From NCBI GenBank assembly GCA_036394575.1, contig DASWEY010000020.1, positions 1-64,000 on the forward strand: a stretch of 64,000 bases of DNA, in the 5' to 3' direction. Shown one piece after another: positions 53,299 through 62,744 of the stretch. Position 1 is the first letter of the stretch; each line of letters begins with the position of its first letter. The notes beneath the pieces were generated by a model. That model saw nothing but the letters and a program-made list of their open reading frames with translations, made no database searches and was not told the origin of the DNA. The translations under genes and the position numbers were made by a program. This stretch comes from UKL13-2 sp036394575 (GTDB lineage Bacteria; Pseudomonadota; Gammaproteobacteria; Burkholderiales; Usitatibacteraceae).

Positions 53299-55461
53299 AT
53301 GATTCTCCATAACGTGTTGCGTCCAGCGGGGTTGGCCCTCATGGCCTGCCTCGTCTTCGTCGGCGCCGGTGCCGCCATCGCGGCGGGGCCCGTCCGGACG
53401 CCGCATGTGGAGGCCGAGTTGATTGCGCGGCATATCGCGGTTGTCCCGGGGCAGCCGATCGAGGCGGCCCTGCACCTCAAGATCGTCGATCATTGGCATA
53501 CCTATTGGCAGAACCCGGGTGATTCAGGCCTGCCCACGCGGCTGACCTGGACATTGCCGGATGGATTTGCCGCCGATCCAATTGAGTGGCCGTATCCGCA
53601 CAAGCTGCCACTCGGACCGCTGATGAATTTCGGCTATGAAGGCGAGGTGCTGCATCTGGTTACCCTCAGGCCCGCCGCCAATATCAAACCGGGAACCATA
53701 GTTACCTTCAAGGCCAAAGCCGATTGGCTGGTGTGCAGGGATGTGTGTATTCCCGAAGATGCGCAATTGTCGCTGACGCTCCCGGTCCGCAGCGGGCAGC
53801 TGACCGAAGACTCGCGCTGGAAGGGCAGTTTTGCCGTCGCGCGCAATGCCTTGCCGAAGTCGCTTGGGGGATGGAAATCGAAGGCCTTGGTTGCCGGCAA
53901 AACGCTGCAAATTGAACTGCTGGCGCCGGCCGGCGAAACCGCCGGACCGGGCGAAGTCGCCTTCTATCCCTATCGTGAAGACATCATTGCCAATGCGGGC
54001 AAACAGACGCTTTCGCCGATCCCTGGGGGATTCCGCTTGAGCGTGCCGATGGCTGATCCGGTCAATACCGGGCTGAAAACGCTGGACGGCGTCCTGGTGT
54101 CCCGCGATGGCTGGGGCAAAACGCTCGCCGGGAATGCCGCCGTACTGGCGGCGGCTGTGAGTTATGAATCGCAGGGCGGCGCAGTCGCGACGAAGACAGC
54201 GGCAGCGGGAGCGCCGGCCGATCTGGGTTTGCTGGCGGCGATTTTTTTTGCGTTCATCGGCGGTCTCATCCTGAACCTGATGCCCTGTGTGTTTCCGGTG
54301 CTGGGCATCAAGGTGATGAATTTTGTTGAACATGCGCAGAGTCATCGCGCCTTGCTGCGACAGCAGGGGTTGGCATTCTTTGCCGGGGTGCTGCTTGCAT
54401 TCTGGGTGCTGGCGGGGCTGTTGATCGCGCTGCGCGCCGCGGGGGAGGCGATTGGCTGGGGTTTCCAGCTACAGTCTCCGGTATTCGTCACCTTCCTCGC
54501 GATACTGTTTCTGTTGATGGCGCTCAACCTGTCCGGCCTGTTTGAAATGGGCTTGAGTCTTCAATCGGCGGCGGGGGGACTGGAGGCGCGAGCCGGCCGC
54601 AGCAAACTGGTCGACGCCTTTTTGTCCGGCGTGCTGGCTACCATTGTCGCCACGCCCTGTACCGCGCCATTTATGGGCGCGGCGCTTGGGTTTACGCTGT
54701 CCCAACCGGCCCATGTATCCATGTTGGTTTTCTCCGCAGTTGCGGTCGGCATGGCACTGCCGGTCACCTTGCTGTCGCTGATGCCCCGCTGGCTGGCCTA
54801 TCTTCCCCGGCCGGGTGCCTGGATGGTGACGTTCAAGCAGTTCATGGCTTTCCCTCTGCTGGCCACGGTCGTGTGGCTGATTTGGGTATTGGGTACGCAG
54901 CAGGGTAATGACGGCATCGCAAAATTGCTGTTCGGACTGGTCCTGATTGCCATGGCGGCATGGCTTTATGGTCATTGGCAAGTGCGCAAGCCTCTGCTGG
55001 CGATGCTGCTTGGCGGCGCGATCGCCATATGTGGATTGGGTCTGGCGTGGCCCGGACCCGCTATTGCGCCTTCGGTGACCGAGAACGGGCATGCGGAAGA
55101 TGTCTGGGTGCTGTTTTCCAAACAGAAGATTGCCGAACTGCGTAGGGAGGGCAAGGCGGTCTTTGTTGATTTCACCGCAAGCTGGTGCATTACCTGCCAG
55201 GTCAATAAGCGCATTGCATTGAATCAGCGCGACGTGGTGAAACGGTTTGGCGAACTTAAAATCGTTCGCATGAAGGCGGATTGGACGGTGCAGGATCCGG
55301 CGATAACCGAGGCCTTGGCGGAATTCGGCCGCAACGGCGTGCCGCTTTATGTGTTTTATCCGCAGACGGGCGAACCCTTGGTGCTGCCCGAAGTGCTGAC
55401 ACCATCGATCATCCTGTCGGCTATTGACAGCAATGCGGGCATAAACGCGGCCCGTAATTAA
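53299..55461 (+). CDS. DsbD/ScsB-type thiol:disulfide interchange protein
   Basis: This 720-residue inner-membrane protein carries electrons from cytoplasmic thioredoxin to periplasmic partners. It has a signal peptide (VFVGAGAAIAAG), a periplasmic N-terminal domain with DWLVCRDVCIPED, an eight-helix core with LNLMPCVFPVLGIK and VATPCTAPFMGAA (the two membrane Cys), and a C-terminal thioredoxin domain with ASWCITCQVNKR. The N-domain is of the ScsB/DsbD-variant type rather than E. coli DsbD. It lies downstream of two tRNA genes and upstream of lptC. Its periplasmic targets are unknown. Confidence 0.9.
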   Translation: MILHNVLRPAGLALMACLVFVGAGAAIAAGPVRTPHVEAELIARHIAVVPGQPIEAALHLKIVDHWHTYWQNPGDSGLPTRLTWTLPDGFAADPIEWPYPHKLPLGPLMNFGYEGEVLHLVTLRPAANIKPGTIVTFKAKADWLVCRDVCIPEDAQLSLTLPVRSGQLTEDSRWKGSFAVARNALPKSLGGWKSKALVAGKTLQIELLAPAGETAGPGEVAFYPYREDIIANAGKQTLSPIPGGFRLSVPMADPVNTGLKTLDGVLVSRDGWGKTLAGNAAVLAAAVSYESQGGAVATKTAAAGAPADLGLLAAIFFAFIGGLILNLMPCVFPVLGIKVMNFVEHAQSHRALLRQQGLAFFAGVLLAFWVLAGLLIALRAAGEAIGWGFQLQSPVFVTFLAILFLLMALNLSGLFEMGLSLQSAAGGLEARAGRSKLVDAFLSGVLATIVATPCTAPFMGAALGFTLSQPAHVSMLVFSAVAVGMALPVTLLSLMPRWLAYLPRPGAWMVTFKQFMAFPLLATVVWLIWVLGTQQGNDGIAKLLFGLVLIAMAAWLYGHWQVRKPLLAMLLGGAIAICGLGLAWPGPAIAPSVTENGHAEDVWVLFSKQKIAELRREGKAVFVDFTASWCITCQVNKRIALNQRDVVKRFGELKIVRMKADWTVQDPAITEALAEFGRNGVPLYVFYPQTGEPLVLPEVLTPSIILSAIDSNAGINAARN

Positions 55462-55685
55462 GCAGGCTTCCTGGCGCGTGACTTATTTGTCCCATGGATG
55501 TCGGGGCGGTATAAAAGTTGGCATGAAATTTGTCCAAGCCCGCCTGACGCGCTATGATGTGTGACCTATCCAGCGCTTCTGATCTTGATTTCTCGTCTTC
55601 CATTGTTGCTGTCGCCACGGGTTTTTCCCGGCGGGCGAACACGAACCGGTCGCGGCTTTTGTCGCCCCGATGGGGAGGTTTGTTC

Positions 55686-56258
55686 ATGAATGGGCGCGGG
55701 TTGCCGCTGCTGCCGCTGTCGGCACTTGCGGTACTGGTGATTCTGACCTTCTGGTTGTCGCGCTTTGTGCAGCCACACAATTTCAGGGCTGATGGAAAAT
55801 CGCGCCACGATCCCGATCTGGTCGTAGACAAGTTCGTTGCGCAAAAACTGAGCCCGGTGGGAGACGTACAATACATTTTGCGCGCGGATAGCATGATGCA
55901 CTACCCTGATGACGACTCCTCAATGCTGAAAACGGTCCTGTTTACCGCTACCGAGATCGGCAAGCCGCCGTTGACGGCCAATGCCCCGCAAGGCAGGTTG
56001 CTGGGCGCCGAAGACGAGATTTTGCTGGAAGGCGGCGTTGTCATCCAGACGGAGGCCAGCGGAAAACTGCCGCCGATCAAGCTGAGCACCCCAAAACTCA
56101 CCATTCTGACAAAGAAAAATATCGCGAGCTCAAAAGATGGTGTGTTGATGGAAAGTCCGACGACCCGTATCAATGCGGCCAGCTTTGAATTGAATAGTCA
56201 GACCCGGGTGCTGGTGCTCAACCGCGTCAAGGGCGTGCTCGAAAGGATTCCACAATGA
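55686..56258 (+). CDS. lptC: LPS export protein LptC
   Basis: The 190-residue single-helix inner-membrane protein (LPLLPLSALAVLVILTFWLSRF) has an LptC beta-jellyroll with ADSMMHYPDDDSSML and SPTTRINAASFELNSQTRVL. It links LptBFG to the LptA bridge. ATG 55686 has a strong GGGAGG site; the longer frame is not protein-like. No kdsC or kdsD lies upstream, unlike many relatives; 55462-55685 shows no gene. The stop overlaps lptA (ATGA). Confidence 0.9.
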   Translation: MNGRGLPLLPLSALAVLVILTFWLSRFVQPHNFRADGKSRHDPDLVVDKFVAQKLSPVGDVQYILRADSMMHYPDDDSSMLKTVLFTATEIGKPPLTANAPQGRLLGAEDEILLEGGVVIQTEASGKLPPIKLSTPKLTILTKKNIASSKDGVLMESPTTRINAASFELNSQTRVLVLNRVKGVLERIPQ

Positions 56259-56851
56259 ATCGCAGTCATGGATCATCCAGGCCGGTGAGTTGGTGCGCAG
56301 CTGTCGCGCTCTGTCTGGTTTCTGCCGCTGCGCAGGCAGATCGTAGCGACCGGGAAAAACCGCTCATGTTTGAAGCGGACCGATCGTATAACGTGGCGGA
56401 AAAAGACAGCGCCGACAGCCGTGTGCTCGAAGGCAATGTGGTCATCACGCAGGGGACCATGCGGATCGCCGCCAACAAGCTCATCCTGCGTCAGGACAAG
56501 GACGGCCTGCGCTTCGGCGAAGGCTTCGGCGCGCCGGTTTTTTTCACGCAAAAGCAGGAGGGGCGCACCGACTTTTTCGAAGCCTATGGCGAACGGGTTG
56601 AATTTGATGAGCGCACGGATAATGTGAAACTGTTTTCAAAGGCAAAACTGAAAATCGGCAAAGACGAATTGACAGCCGAATATATTGTGTACAACACGAC
56701 CACCGAAAAATATGAAGTCGCAGGCGCTCCACCTGGAACCAGATTGCCGCAAAGTACCGGCCGGGTAACCGGCGTTCTCTATCCGGGGGCAAAGGACGGC
56801 ACACCTGCCAAGGCGCCGGATCCTGCATCCGAGCCTGCCCCCGCAAACTAG
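56255..56851 (+). CDS. lptA: LPS transport periplasmic protein LptA
   Basis: The 198-residue exported protein has a signal peptide (SWCAAVALCLVSAAAQA). It carries the OstA-like beta-jellyroll of LptA: RVLEGNVVITQGTMRIAANKLIL, FFEAYGERVEFDERTDNVKL and ELTAEYIVYNTTTEKYEV. It forms the periplasmic bridge for lipopolysaccharide. The C-terminal tail is Pro/Ala-rich. It is followed after 22 bases by lptB. Confidence 0.93.
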   Translation: MNRSHGSSRPVSWCAAVALCLVSAAAQADRSDREKPLMFEADRSYNVAEKDSADSRVLEGNVVITQGTMRIAANKLILRQDKDGLRFGEGFGAPVFFTQKQEGRTDFFEAYGERVEFDERTDNVKLFSKAKLKIGKDELTAEYIVYNTTTEKYEVAGAPPGTRLPQSTGRVTGVLYPGAKDGTPAKAPDPASEPAPAN

Positions 56852-56873
56852 GCCGCCCCGAGATCTCCGGACC

Positions 56874-57647
56874 ATGAACCAGCCCACCGAACTCAATGCC
56901 AGTGCCGCGCCGGCCCTGGGTACCAGGAGCATCCTTCGCGCCGAAGGCCTGCGTAAGCAATATAAAAAACGTGTGGTCGTCAGCGATGTATCGATGCAGG
57001 TTGAAAGCGGCGAGGTGGTCGGCCTGCTCGGCCCGAACGGGGCCGGCAAGACGACTTGCTTTTACATGATCGTTGGCTTGGTCCCGGTTGACGGTGGCGC
57101 CATCTACCTTGATGGCGAAGATTTATCGCGCATGCCGATTTTCCGGCGTTCCCGGCTGGGGGTTGCGTATCTGCCGCAAGAGGCGTCCATCTTTCGCAAG
57201 CTGACAGTCGCCGAGAACATTCAGGCCGTGCTGGAATTGCGCGATCTTTCCCCAGAAGAAATCGAATCGCGACGCGATGCCCTAATGGAGGAGTTGCATA
57301 TATCGCACCTGCGAAACAATCCTGCCATCAGCCTTTCCGGCGGCGAACGCAGGCGCGTTGAAATCGCCCGGGCACTGGCGGTGGATCCGCGCTTCATTCT
57401 TCTGGACGAACCTTTTGCGGGTGTCGATCCGATTGCCGTGATCGATATCCAGGAAATCATCAAGTTCCTGAAAAATCGCGGTATCGGTGTGCTGATTACC
57501 GACCATAACGTCCGCGAGACCCTCGGTATCTGCGACCATGCCTACATCATCAACCAGGGCTCGGTTCTTGCCGAAGGCGCCCCCGAAGAAATCATTTATA
57601 ACGAAACGGTGCGCAAGGTTTACCTGGGAGAAAACTTCCGTCTGTAG
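56874..57647 (+). CDS. lptB: LPS export ABC transporter ATPase LptB
   Basis: The 257-residue ATPase powers LPS extraction with LptFG. Walker A is GPNGAGKTT (residues 53-61), the signature is ISLSGGERRRVEIARAL, and Walker B is FILLDEPFAGVDPIA, the LptB-type sequence. About 20 extra residues precede the domain. lptFG are elsewhere. rpoN starts 21 bases after its stop. Confidence 0.95.
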   Translation: MNQPTELNASAAPALGTRSILRAEGLRKQYKKRVVVSDVSMQVESGEVVGLLGPNGAGKTTCFYMIVGLVPVDGGAIYLDGEDLSRMPIFRRSRLGVAYLPQEASIFRKLTVAENIQAVLELRDLSPEEIESRRDALMEELHISHLRNNPAISLSGGERRRVEIARALAVDPRFILLDEPFAGVDPIAVIDIQEIIKFLKNRGIGVLITDHNVRETLGICDHAYIINQGSVLAEGAPEEIIYNETVRKVYLGENFRL

Positions 57648-57668
57648 GCTGGGCGGTACCGCACCACC

Positions 57669-59126
57669 ATGAAGACATCCCTTCAGCTCAAGCTGTCGCA
57701 GCACCTGACACTGACGCCGCAACTGCAGCAGTCAATCAAGCTTCTGCAGTTATCGACGGTGGAACTGAACCAGGAACTGGAGCGCTATCTCCTCGAGAAT
57801 CCGTTGCTGGAACGCGTCGATCTGGCCGGCGATACCGACGAATCGCCGGCCATGCCCTTTAACGGGCAAACCGAGTTTACGGCCCCTGCGCGCGCCGAAA
57901 CGCCGGGCAGCGAAGTATCGGAGGTGCGCCGCGACGAAGCCGACTTCAGCTTCGACGACAGCCCGGCGTACAGCGCCTCGACGCGGCGCAACAACGATGA
58001 TGGCGATGATGATGGCGGAGAGGTTGCGCAAGTGGCTGCGGCCGAACCGACGCTGCAGGAGCACCTGATAAACCAGGTCGGACTGATGTCCCTGCCGGAA
58101 CGCGACCGCAAACTCGTGCTGACCCTGATCGCGCATCTGGATGAAGACGGCTATCTGACCTATGACCTCGACGATCTGCTGACCATGATTGCCGAGCACA
58201 TCGAGATCGAGCCGGACGATCTGCAGATTGCGCTGCGGCACCTGCAGAATCTTGAACCCGCAGGCGTCGGTGCCCGGTCGCTGGGAGAATGTCTGGCGTT
58301 GCAATTGAAATTGCTGCCCAAAGCCGTGCCGGAGCGCGACAAGGCCCTGCTTCTGGTCGAACAACATCTCGATGTTCTCGCCGCGCGCGATTTTGGCAAG
58401 TTGAAACGCCTGTTGCGGGTTGCTGACGAAGAGCTCAAGCGCATTCGTGAGTTGGTGCTGACATTGGATCCCAAGCCGGGCCGCAGTTTTGGCGGCGAAG
58501 ATGTTCGCTATGTGGTTGCGGATGTGGTCGTCAAGAAGCTGAATGGCAAATGGCAGGCGTTGCTGAACCAGGAAGCGATGCCCAAGTTGCGCGTCAACAA
58601 ACTTTACGCAGATTTATTGCACAAAAGCCGGGACGCCGACGGCAAGAATCTTGCCGGGCAATTGCAGGAGGCGCGCTGGCTGATCAAAAACGTTCAGCAG
58701 CGGTTCGATACCATATTGCGGGTGACCGAGGCAATTGTCGAACGGCAAAAGCACTTTTTCGATCATGGTGAAGTGGCCATGCGGCCGCTCGTTCTGCGCG
58801 AAATTGCCGACCAGGTTGGCCTGCATGAATCGACCGTTTCTCGCGTTACTACGCAGAAGTATATGCTTACCCCCAGGGGGATATTCGAGCTGAAGTATTT
58901 CTTTGGCTCATCGGTATCCACCGATACGGGCGGTGCCTGTTCGGCCACGGCCATCCGTGCCTTGATAAAGCAATTGGTTCAGGCGGAAGATCAAAAAAAA
59001 CCGCTGTCGGACAACCGTATTTCCGATATTCTGGCTCAACAGGGCATTCTGGTTGCACGTCGTACCGTTGCAAAATATCGTGAGGGTATGAATATCCAGC
59101 CGGCTAATTTGCGCAAGTCCCTGTAA
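57669..59126 (+). CDS. rpoN: RNA polymerase sigma-54 factor
   Basis: The 485-residue sigma-54 directs polymerase to -24/-12 promoters under enhancer-binding activators. Region I is Gln/Leu-rich (QLKLSQHLTLTPQLQQSIKLLQLSTVEL) and the RpoN box is ARRTVAKYRE (residues 463-472). The acidic region II (DDGDDDGGEVAQ) is present. The lptB-rpoN-hpf-ptsN order is conserved. Confidence 0.97.
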   Translation: MKTSLQLKLSQHLTLTPQLQQSIKLLQLSTVELNQELERYLLENPLLERVDLAGDTDESPAMPFNGQTEFTAPARAETPGSEVSEVRRDEADFSFDDSPAYSASTRRNNDDGDDDGGEVAQVAAAEPTLQEHLINQVGLMSLPERDRKLVLTLIAHLDEDGYLTYDLDDLLTMIAEHIEIEPDDLQIALRHLQNLEPAGVGARSLGECLALQLKLLPKAVPERDKALLLVEQHLDVLAARDFGKLKRLLRVADEELKRIRELVLTLDPKPGRSFGGEDVRYVVADVVVKKLNGKWQALLNQEAMPKLRVNKLYADLLHKSRDADGKNLAGQLQEARWLIKNVQQRFDTILRVTEAIVERQKHFFDHGEVAMRPLVLREIADQVGLHESTVSRVTTQKYMLTPRGIFELKYFFGSSVSTDTGGACSATAIRALIKQLVQAEDQKKPLSDNRISDILAQQGILVARRTVAKYREGMNIQPANLRKSL

Positions 59127-59243
59127 GTGCGGCAACAGGCGACACAGGCACCAAAAGACAATGCAGTTGAGACTGAAACATGATTGCCTGCAGAGAGCCG
59201 AAGGTAGGGGATTCATTTCCAAATTCAGAAAGGAGATCGGCAA

Positions 59244-59567
59244 ATGAACTTGCACATGACCGGCCATCACCTCGAAATCACGCCATCAATGCGCGATTAC
59301 GTATCGTCCAAGATGATTCGTATCAACCGCCATTTCGATCACGTGATCGACGTCAACATGATTCTCACCGTCGAAAAGCTCCGACAGAAGATCGAGGCAA
59401 ACGTGCATTTGTCAGGCAAGGACATATTTGTCGAGAGTGAGGACGACGATATGTATGCCGCAATCGATCTGCTGGTCGACAAGCTTGACCGCCAGATCGT
59501 GAAGCACAAGGAAAAAATCAAGAATAAACATCTCGGCGGCTTGCCGAAACGCACGCTGGAATCCTGA
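59244..59567 (+). CDS. hpf: Ribosome hibernation promoting factor, short form
   Basis: The 107-residue protein has the HPF/YfiA fold (MTGHHLEITPSMRDYVSSKM; DIFVESEDDDMYAAIDLLVDKLDRQIVKHKEK). It joins 100S ribosome dimers in starvation, and it lacks the long-form C-terminal domain. A strong AAGGAGAT ribosome binding site precedes the ATG. It follows rpoN by 117 bases, the usual position. Confidence 0.95.
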   Translation: MNLHMTGHHLEITPSMRDYVSSKMIRINRHFDHVIDVNMILTVEKLRQKIEANVHLSGKDIFVESEDDDMYAAIDLLVDKLDRQIVKHKEKIKNKHLGGLPKRTLES

Positions 59568-59725
59568 GCGAATTCAGTCCGGGTGACCGATTTCTGCAAT
59601 CGGTCGCCCGGAAGTAACATGCCGGGGTTTTGCCATACAATACGGTCCTGCCCAATTGGGCGCCTGCGGATGTTGGTGGACCGATGCCCGGTTGAGCCAG
59701 TCCGGTGTATTCCATCGCTGCAAAT

Positions 59726-60220
59726 ATGACCCTCCTCGCCAAGCTGCTCCCGCTCTCGCATGTCTCGCTCGATATGGACGTTACGAGCAAGAAGCGGCTA
59801 TTTGAACAAATCGGACTGCTGTTTGAAAACGAGAATCGCGTTGGACGCGCCAATGTTTTCGATGCGCTGTTTGCCCGTGAAAAGCTGGGCTCGACCGGTC
59901 TTGGTCTCGGCGTCGCCATTCCGCATGGCCGCCTGAAAGGACTGCGCGACACACTGGTCGCATTCATTCGCGCCAGGGAAGGGGTGCCGTTCGAATCGCC
60001 GGATGGGGCTCCTGTCCGCCTGGTGTTCGCGATGCTGGTGCCGGAACATGCCACCGAGCAGCACCTCAATATGCTGTCCGAGCTGGCGCAGCTATTCAGC
60101 GATTCCGTCCTGCGAGAGCGCCTGCTGGCCGAAGACGCTCCGGGCGAGGTTCACCGGCTGCTGACGGAATGGACGCCATATTCCACCTATGCCCCAGCTC
60201 AATCTACAGCAGCTCTTTGA
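59726..60220 (+). CDS. ptsN: Nitrogen-regulatory PTS IIA protein
   Basis: The 164-residue EIIA-Ntr accepts phosphate on His67 (GVAIPHGRLKG) from the PTS-Ntr chain and regulates potassium, carbon and nitrogen functions. Start ATG 59726 (MTLLAKLLPLSHV) is preferred; a GTG at 59705 would add 7 residues. Neither has a clear ribosome binding site. The end overlaps hprK by 32 bases in another frame. Confidence 0.93.
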   Translation: MTLLAKLLPLSHVSLDMDVTSKKRLFEQIGLLFENENRVGRANVFDALFAREKLGSTGLGLGVAIPHGRLKGLRDTLVAFIRAREGVPFESPDGAPVRLVFAMLVPEHATEQHLNMLSELAQLFSDSVLRERLLAEDAPGEVHRLLTEWTPYSTYAPAQSTAAL

Positions 60221-61199
60221 GGAGCGGCGCGACAAGCTGCAACTGACCTGGATAGCGGGCCAGAACGGCGCGTCGCGCAGTCTGCCGCGCGATGCACTGA
60301 ACCGGCCCGGCGTCGGTCTGGTCGGGCATTTGAACCTGATCCATCCGATCCTGATCCAGGCACTGGGTGAGTCGGATCTGGATTATTTCAACAGCCTGGA
60401 CGAAGTGGCGCGGGCGGCAAGCCTGAAAATGCTCTGCACCGGCGAGACGCTTGCTGTATTCCTGTGCGATGGCGCCGATGCGCCCGATTATCTGATCGAC
60501 GCCTGCGACCGATTCGCCACACCGCTGTTTCTTTCGCAGAAAAAAAGTCGTGTCTTTGTCAATCTCTTGCGGCCATATTTGCAGCGTGAGTTGTCCGAAA
60601 TATCCACCACTCACGGCGTGTTTCTCGATGTGCTCGGCTTCGGGATACTGATTACCGGCGATTCGCAAATCGGCAAAAGCGAGCTGGCGCTGGAACTCAT
60701 TTCGCGCGGAGCGGGGTTGGTGGCCGACGATGCGGTCGAATTGTTCCAGATCGGACCGGAAACCATCCAGGGGCGTTGCCCCGCACTGTTGCGCGATTTT
60801 CTTGAAGTTCGCGGCATCGGGGTGCTGAATATCAAGGCCATCTTCGGCGAAACGGCTGTGCGGCCGCGCAAGACACTGCGCCTTATCGTTCACCTGGAGC
60901 GGCCGACCGAGGATTATTTCCGCGGGCTGGATCGCTTGCAGACCAAGTCCAGCAGCACGTCCATTCTCGGCGTCGAGATTCCGACGGTCACGCTGGCGGT
61001 TGTCGCCGGCCGCAACCTCGCGGTTCTGGTCGAGGCGGCGGTGCGTCATTACATCCTGCAGACGCGCGGGTACGATTCAACCAAGGATTTTCTCGATCGT
61101 CATGAAGCCGCCATGCGGCAACAGGGCGTGGATGCCGATGAAGATGCGGGCGCCGGTCTGGAAGAAACCGGCGTGTTTCGCGCCTTCGGCACCGAATGA
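60189..61199 (+). CDS. hprK: HPr kinase/phosphorylase
   Basis: The 336-residue enzyme phosphorylates and dephosphorylates HPr on Ser. Walker A is GDSQIGKS (residues 157-164). The catalytic His lies in THGVFLDVLG, and LEVRGIGVLNIKAIFG is the family signature. In betaproteobacteria it works with PTS-Ntr rather than sugar uptake. The stop overlaps rapZ by ATGA. Confidence 0.96.
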   Translation: MPQLNLQQLFEERRDKLQLTWIAGQNGASRSLPRDALNRPGVGLVGHLNLIHPILIQALGESDLDYFNSLDEVARAASLKMLCTGETLAVFLCDGADAPDYLIDACDRFATPLFLSQKKSRVFVNLLRPYLQRELSEISTTHGVFLDVLGFGILITGDSQIGKSELALELISRGAGLVADDAVELFQIGPETIQGRCPALLRDFLEVRGIGVLNIKAIFGETAVRPRKTLRLIVHLERPTEDYFRGLDRLQTKSSSTSILGVEIPTVTLAVVAGRNLAVLVEAAVRHYILQTRGYDSTKDFLDRHEAAMRQQGVDADEDAGAGLEETGVFRAFGTE

Positions 61200-62044
61200 C
61201 CCCGCCAATGCAATTGGTTCTGTTGAGCGGCTTGTCCGGCTCCGGTAAAAGTGTTGCCCTCAAAGTGTTGGAGGATGCAGGTTATTTCGCAGTCGACAAC
61301 CTGCCGGCAACGTTGATCCCGGCGCTGCTGGAGTCCCTGCGGAGCACGAGCAGCAAAATCGCCATCAGCATCGATGCGCGCACCGGCGATACGCTTGATG
61401 CATTGCCCGCGATTGTCGCCGGCATGAATGAGCGCCAGCTCGATTGCCGCGTCATTTTCCTGGAAGCCAGCGATGACGCGCTGGCACGCCGCTTTTCCGA
61501 GACGCGGCGCCCGCACCCATTGGCAGAACGTGTTACCGGCGGGGTTGCCGCCTGTGTCGCGGAAGAGCGGCGCATGCTGGCGGATATTGCCGAACTGGGG
61601 CACCGCATCGATACTTCGGACGTCAGCCCGAACACCCTGCGCGGGTGGATCAAGGACTGGCTGAAACTCGACCGTTCACGCATTACCCTCGCGTTCCAGT
61701 CGTTCGGATTCAAACACGGCATTCCAATGGACGCCGATCTGGTGTTCGACGCCCGTTTTCTGCCCAACCCGTTTTACGATCCGAAATTGCGTCCGCTATC
61801 CGGCAAGGACGCCGCCGTCAAAGCATTTCTTGAGGCGGATCTGAATGTGGCCCATTTTATCGACGACATCGCCAGTTTCATTCTGCGCTGGCTGCCCTCT
61901 TTTGTGCGCGACAACCGGGCCGCGTTGACGATCGCGATCGGCTGTACCGGCGGACAGCATCGTTCCGTCTATATCGTTGAAGAGCTTGCTCATCGTTTCG
62001 GCGCGAACCAGCAGGTGCTGGCGAGACACCGGGATATTGAATAG
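61196..62044 (+). CDS. rapZ: RNase adapter protein RapZ
   Basis: The 282-residue protein has a P-loop GLSGSGKS (residues 12-19) and the C-terminal TIAIGCTGGQHRSVYIVEELA. In E. coli it binds the small RNA GlmZ and directs RNase E. ATG 61196 overlaps hprK. The hprK-rapZ pair is typical of Burkholderiales and relatives. Confidence 0.95.
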   Translation: MTPPMQLVLLSGLSGSGKSVALKVLEDAGYFAVDNLPATLIPALLESLRSTSSKIAISIDARTGDTLDALPAIVAGMNERQLDCRVIFLEASDDALARRFSETRRPHPLAERVTGGVAACVAEERRMLADIAELGHRIDTSDVSPNTLRGWIKDWLKLDRSRITLAFQSFGFKHGIPMDADLVFDARFLPNPFYDPKLRPLSGKDAAVKAFLEADLNVAHFIDDIASFILRWLPSFVRDNRAALTIAIGCTGGQHRSVYIVEELAHRFGANQQVLARHRDIE

Positions 62045-62152
62045 GCAAACTTGCCACTGACTTCCTTCCCCAATCCCAGAAAGTGCGTTTTGATTAAATC
62101 CCTTCTCGAGTCCGTATCCGATTCGATACGGCAGCGCAGCGCCCCGTCCACC

Positions 62153-62725
62153 ATGGAGATCCCGTTGTTCCCGCTCGGCTCAATTCTGTTCCCTGAAGGC
62201 GCCATGGCGCTGAAAATTTTCGAAGCGCGTTATATGGATATGGCGAAGGCGGCACTGAAGGCCGCGGCCCCGTTTGGCATCGTCTTGATCCGTGAAGGGG
62301 AGGAAGTAGGCGCGCCGGCGTCACCGCATCCGGTCGGGACTATGGCGCGCATCGGTGACTGGGACATGCCCGAGCTTGGCGTGCTGCAGGTGCAGGTCCG
62401 CGGCGAAGGACGTTTTCGCATCCGGTCGCAGGCTGTCCAGAAATCAGGATTGATTATCGGTACGGTTGAAATGGTGGCGCCCGACTCCGTCAGCGACTGT
62501 CCGGAACTGGCCCCCTGCGCCAATTTCCTGAAGAAGGTGCTGCTGCAGGTCGGCCGGGAACACGAGGACAGGAAATTTGACGACGCATCCTGGGTGAGTT
62601 TTCGCATCACCGAACTGCTGCCTTTCAGCAATACCATCAAGCAGAAAATGCTGGAGTTGACCGACGCGCGAATGCGCCTGGAGGTGCTGTACCGCTTCTT
62701 GCGCGAACAAAAACTCGCGGCGTGA
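62153..62725 (+). CDS. LON peptidase substrate-binding-domain protein
   Basis: This 190-residue protein is only the N-terminal (substrate-binding) domain of Lon: MEIPLFPLGSILFPEGAMALKIFEARYMDM, with no AAA or protease domain. Such stand-alone proteins are common and of unknown role. ATG 62153 gives the domain start; the frame is open 34 codons upstream into less protein-like sequence. It is convergent with mutY, with 19 bases between stops. Confidence 0.9.
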   Translation: MEIPLFPLGSILFPEGAMALKIFEARYMDMAKAALKAAAPFGIVLIREGEEVGAPASPHPVGTMARIGDWDMPELGVLQVQVRGEGRFRIRSQAVQKSGLIIGTVEMVAPDSVSDCPELAPCANFLKKVLLQVGREHEDRKFDDASWVSFRITELLPFSNTIKQKMLELTDARMRLEVLYRFLREQKLAA

Positions 62726-62744
62726 AATCCGGCGCCGGCTTGCC

